From contig NZ_CP172056.1 in the NCBI RefSeq assembly GCF_049860565.1, positions 3,038,001-3,102,000 of the forward strand: a stretch of DNA of 64,000 nucleotides, given 5' to 3'. A program made the translations under genes and the position numbers. Under the pieces are notes generated by a model that saw nothing but the letters and a program-made list of their open reading frames with translations, did not search any database and was not told the DNA's origin. This document shows, piece by piece, positions 62,080 through 64,000 of the stretch. Origin of the DNA: Desulfitobacterium_A nosdiversum (GTDB lineage: Bacteria; Bacillota; Desulfitobacteriia; Desulfitobacteriales; Desulfitobacteriaceae). How positions within the stretch are numbered: position 1 is the stretch's first letter; each line of letters opens with the position of its first letter.

Positions 62080-62478
62080 CTACTCCTGATTCTTAGCTTT
62101 TAATTCAGCCTTTTTTAAAAATTGATCCTTTTTAATAATAAATCGTTCATGACGACCTGTTCCGATTTTTTCAACTTCATCATAAGCATTCACTTCAAAT
62201 ATCAGCCGGCGGCGATCAATTTCAACAAGCTCTGCCTCAGCCCAAACTCGCATACCAACCGGTGTTGCCGCTAAGTGTTTAATATCAAGGGCAGTCCCTA
62301 CACTCGAATCCTCAGGATTAAGAACAAGAGCATTTACTGCTGCTCCTTCCATCAAGCCAATTAGAGCAGGAGTTGCAAAAACATCAACTAAGCCGCTTCC
62401 CAAGCTTTTAGCTGTATTTTTTTCTGTAACGATGGTTTCAGCCTTCCCTTTTAATCCGATTCGAAGTTCTGCATTCAC
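62080..62478 (-). CDS. Hotdog-fold thioesterase (FlK-like)
   Basis: A 132-residue hotdog protein resembling fluoroacetyl-CoA thioesterase FlK: ETIVTEKNTAKSLGSGLVDVFATPALIGLMEGAAVNA, then GTALDIKHLAATPVGM and AEAELVEIDRRRLIFEVNAYDE. Thr/Glu/His of the FlK active site have counterparts (T, E in LMEGAA, H in KHLAATP). Probably clears a small acyl-CoA; substrate unproven. Start GTG at 62478. Cotranscribed with the IMPACT gene (5-nt gap). Confidence 0.85.
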   Translation of the reverse strand: MNAELRIGLKGKAETIVTEKNTAKSLGSGLVDVFATPALIGLMEGAAVNALVLNPEDSSVGTALDIKHLAATPVGMRVWAEAELVEIDRRRLIFEVNAYDEVEKIGTGRHERFIIKKDQFLKKAELKAKNQE

Positions 62479-62568
62479 GTGTTTTAGCCCCCAATCTTAT
62501 TCACTGGAATTCTTTATTTGTATTTTAACATAAATCGTTAGAAATATTGCATGATCATTAACAATAAT

Positions 62569-62608
62569 AAAAGCGCTGTTTGACTTGTTCAGTTAAAACA
62601 ACGCTTTC
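62569..62608 (-). terminator. Terminator of the KimA-type gene
   Basis: Interrupted 12-bp stem AAAGCGCTGTTT/AAACAACGCTTT with one mismatch and a 14-nt loop, followed on the minus strand by TTATTATTG. Confidence 0.65.
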
Positions 62609-62656
62609 TTATTCTATTGATCTCTTATTAATTTCTAATTAACTTCTACAAATTTC

Positions 62657-64000
62657 TCAACTCTTTTTGATGGCATCAGTTTGGGGATGATAAGGTACGC
62701 TTGTAACAAGAACACTTTTCTTCAAGAGAATCATTAATTTCATGAGCTGACCCGTTTGATTATGCAATAGATTATGCCATATCTTTTCCGGAACATATTC
62801 TGGTATTACAACAGTTATCGTATCATAATTAGTCTTGCTTTCAAATTTATTCAGGAATAAGAGAAAATCATGAACCAATGCCCGATAAGGGGAATCAACG
62901 ATTTGCAGGGGAATCTCAATATGGTTTTCTGACCAATGCTTGAGCAGTTTAGACGCTCGTTCCGGATCAGAGGCAACATGTACAGCCAAAACTTGCGGAG
63001 TTAACGAATATGCATATTTAAAAGCTTTGAGAACCATCAGGTTTAAATCATAAACAGGAATGATAATTTTGTTTCGGTATTCAGATATCTCGGCATGAGC
63101 TCTGCGCCGTTTAACAATAGCAACATGCTTTTGAAAATCTGCAAGTGCTTCTGGAGTGACATTAAGGTTATGGATTTCGCCGCGATAAACGCTTTTAATC
63201 CCTCTGAAAAGGAGAACAAGGAGTGGCATAACAATCAAAATAATCCAAGCACCTTGTGTAAATTTCGTAATAATAAAGACTAAAAAGACAAGAAAAGAAA
63301 GCGCTCCGCCAAAGGCAAAGATCGCAAAATCCGACATCCAATTCTTTGCTCTCTCCTTCCAAGCATGCAGAGCTAAACCCGTACCTGTTAAAGAGAAGGA
63401 CAAAAGTACTCCAATCGCATATAACGGAAGCATCATATGAGTATCCCCATGGAATATAACGATGAGAAAAATAGAAATGAAAAAGAGGGTCCAGATCCCT
63501 ACACTATAAACCAAACGGTCACCGAGATTTTTAAAATACCGGGGTGCACTTCCATCACGTGCCATCAAACTTAATAAAATCGGGAAACCGGCAAATGGAG
63601 TATTGGCCGCAATAACGAGAATTGCTGCCGCCGTTACCATTAATGTATAGTACGGTAAAGTGTTACCGAAAACAATCCATCCCAATTGGTTTAAAGTTGT
63701 ATTTCCTTGACCCGGAACAATATGATATGCAGAGGCTAAGAAGGAAAGTCCCAAAAGCCCTATAGCAACTAACAGAGATAATGTAAACAAAGTGCTAATA
63801 GCCCGTTTTTGAGCGGGTGCTTTAAAAGCTGTTACACCATTGCTAACCGCTTCAATACCTGTTAAAGCTGTCGTTCCGCCTGCAATTGCTCGAGCAAAAA
63901 TAAACCATGTGACAGACGACGCATTCGTTTGAACAAGATGTTGAGGAACTTGTGGAGTTACACCATAGATTAAGATTTCAACAAGTCCTGTTCCTATCAA
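62657..64000 (-). CDS. kimA: KimA-type potassium transporter (partial, N-terminus beyond window)
   Basis: At least 447 residues of an APC-superfamily permease, with the N-terminal ~150 residues outside the window. Visible: TALTGIEAVSNGVTAFKAPAQKRA, VIAANTPFAGFPILLSLMARDG, several membrane helices, then a cytosolic USP-like C-terminal domain ending WHNLLHNQTGQLMKLMILLKK and VTSVPYH, all matching Bacillus KimA (YdaO), a high-affinity K+ uptake protein inhibited by c-di-AMP. In Bacillus its mRNA also has a c-di-AMP riboswitch; here the leader is not in view. Found in the same window as a c-di-AMP switch. Confidence 0.82.
   Translation of the reverse strand: MIGTGLVEILIYGVTPQVPQHLVQTNASSVTWFIFARAIAGGTTALTGIEAVSNGVTAFKAPAQKRAISTLFTLSLLVAIGLLGLSFLASAYHIVPGQGNTTLNQLGWIVFGNTLPYYTLMVTAAAILVIAANTPFAGFPILLSLMARDGSAPRYFKNLGDRLVYSVGIWTLFFISIFLIVIFHGDTHMMLPLYAIGVLLSFSLTGTGLALHAWKERAKNWMSDFAIFAFGGALSFLVFLVFIITKFTQGAWIILIVMPLLVLLFRGIKSVYRGEIHNLNVTPEALADFQKHVAIVKRRRAHAEISEYRNKIIIPVYDLNLMVLKAFKYAYSLTPQVLAVHVASDPERASKLLKHWSENHIEIPLQIVDSPYRALVHDFLLFLNKFESKTNYDTITVVIPEYVPEKIWHNLLHNQTGQLMKLMILLKKSVLVTSVPYHPQTDAIKKS

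Noticed and set aside
1..64000. CRISPR array, prophage, insertion sequence or rRNA operon
   Set aside because: No spaced direct repeats, phage or transposase genes, or rRNA sequence were seen; the only tandem repeat is the coding minisatellite.

Overview
The window looks like a chromosomal segment of an anaerobic, endospore-forming, low-GC Gram-positive bacterium, most likely a Desulfosporosinus/Desulfitobacterium-type Peptococcaceae. The reasons are: spo0A, a prkA-yhbH-spoVR operon, a pdaB-like deacetylase and a tiny SpoVM-like gene; menaquinone made through futalosine (mqnE, mqnA); a siroheme [4Fe-4S] sulfite/nitrite-reductase-family protein and a molybdopterin oxidoreductase; a selenocysteine-encoding HesB-like gene; and Firmicutes RNA regulators (a T-box and a c-di-AMP riboswitch). 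The genus is inference. No phage, insertion sequence, CRISPR array or rRNA was seen; one tRNA (Arg, CCG) is present.

Layout. 1-7.2 kb: a partial LysR regulator, cyclophilin, two DedA proteins and the spoVR/yhbH/prkA operon. 7.4-19.7 kb: glnA with cobO, TPR proteins, pdaB, a YitT protein, tRNA-Arg, a tmk-like kinase, spo0A with a 0A box, a ferredoxin, and a reductase operon (48-residue zinc-ribbon protein plus DUF1858-siroheme protein) behind a CRP/FNR-like site; the SpoVM-like 21-codon gene lies at 19.7 kb. 19.8-34.9 kb: pssA, a DinG-type helicase, a lipoprotein, a molybdopterin oxidoreductase/MFS/phosphoesterase operon, mqnE, uvrC and a 52-residue Cys protein. 34.9-37.1 kb: an NlpC/P60 hydrolase under a c-di-AMP riboswitch, a ~600-nt structured RNA with its own terminator, and the UGA-containing HesB-like gene. 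37-50 kb: HD protein, degenerate sigma-54-activator-like AAA protein, ahcY, Mrp ATPase, a membrane spermidine-synthase-like protein, pepF, CYTH protein, T-box-controlled pheA, thrC and a uridine-kinase-like protein. 50-64 kb: mqnA operon, nth, HD-GYP, TSUP exporter, a VanW/PRC-barrel/acidic-repeat operon, a permease, an IMPACT protein, a thioesterase and a KimA-type K+ transporter cut by the window end.

How things connect. Sporulation: Spo0A, the PrkA/YhbH/SpoVR set, PdaB and the SpoVM-like peptide. Respiration: the two mqn enzymes supply menaquinone for the oxidoreductase-type enzymes here. Cell wall and potassium: an NlpC/P60 hydrolase behind a c-di-AMP riboswitch and a KimA-type transporter are both classic members of the c-di-AMP regulon, although the transporter's own leader is outside the window. 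Amino acids: glnA, thrC, and pheA with a Phe (TTC) specifier in its T-box.

The most notable items are the in-frame TGA HesB-like selenoprotein, the ~600-nt structured RNA (an OLE candidate), the SpoVM-like micro-gene, and a long acidic-repeat membrane protein that appears to start at AUU and is encoded by a 24-bp minisatellite. Many start sites here differ from the longest open frame and were chosen from Shine-Dalgarno spacing.
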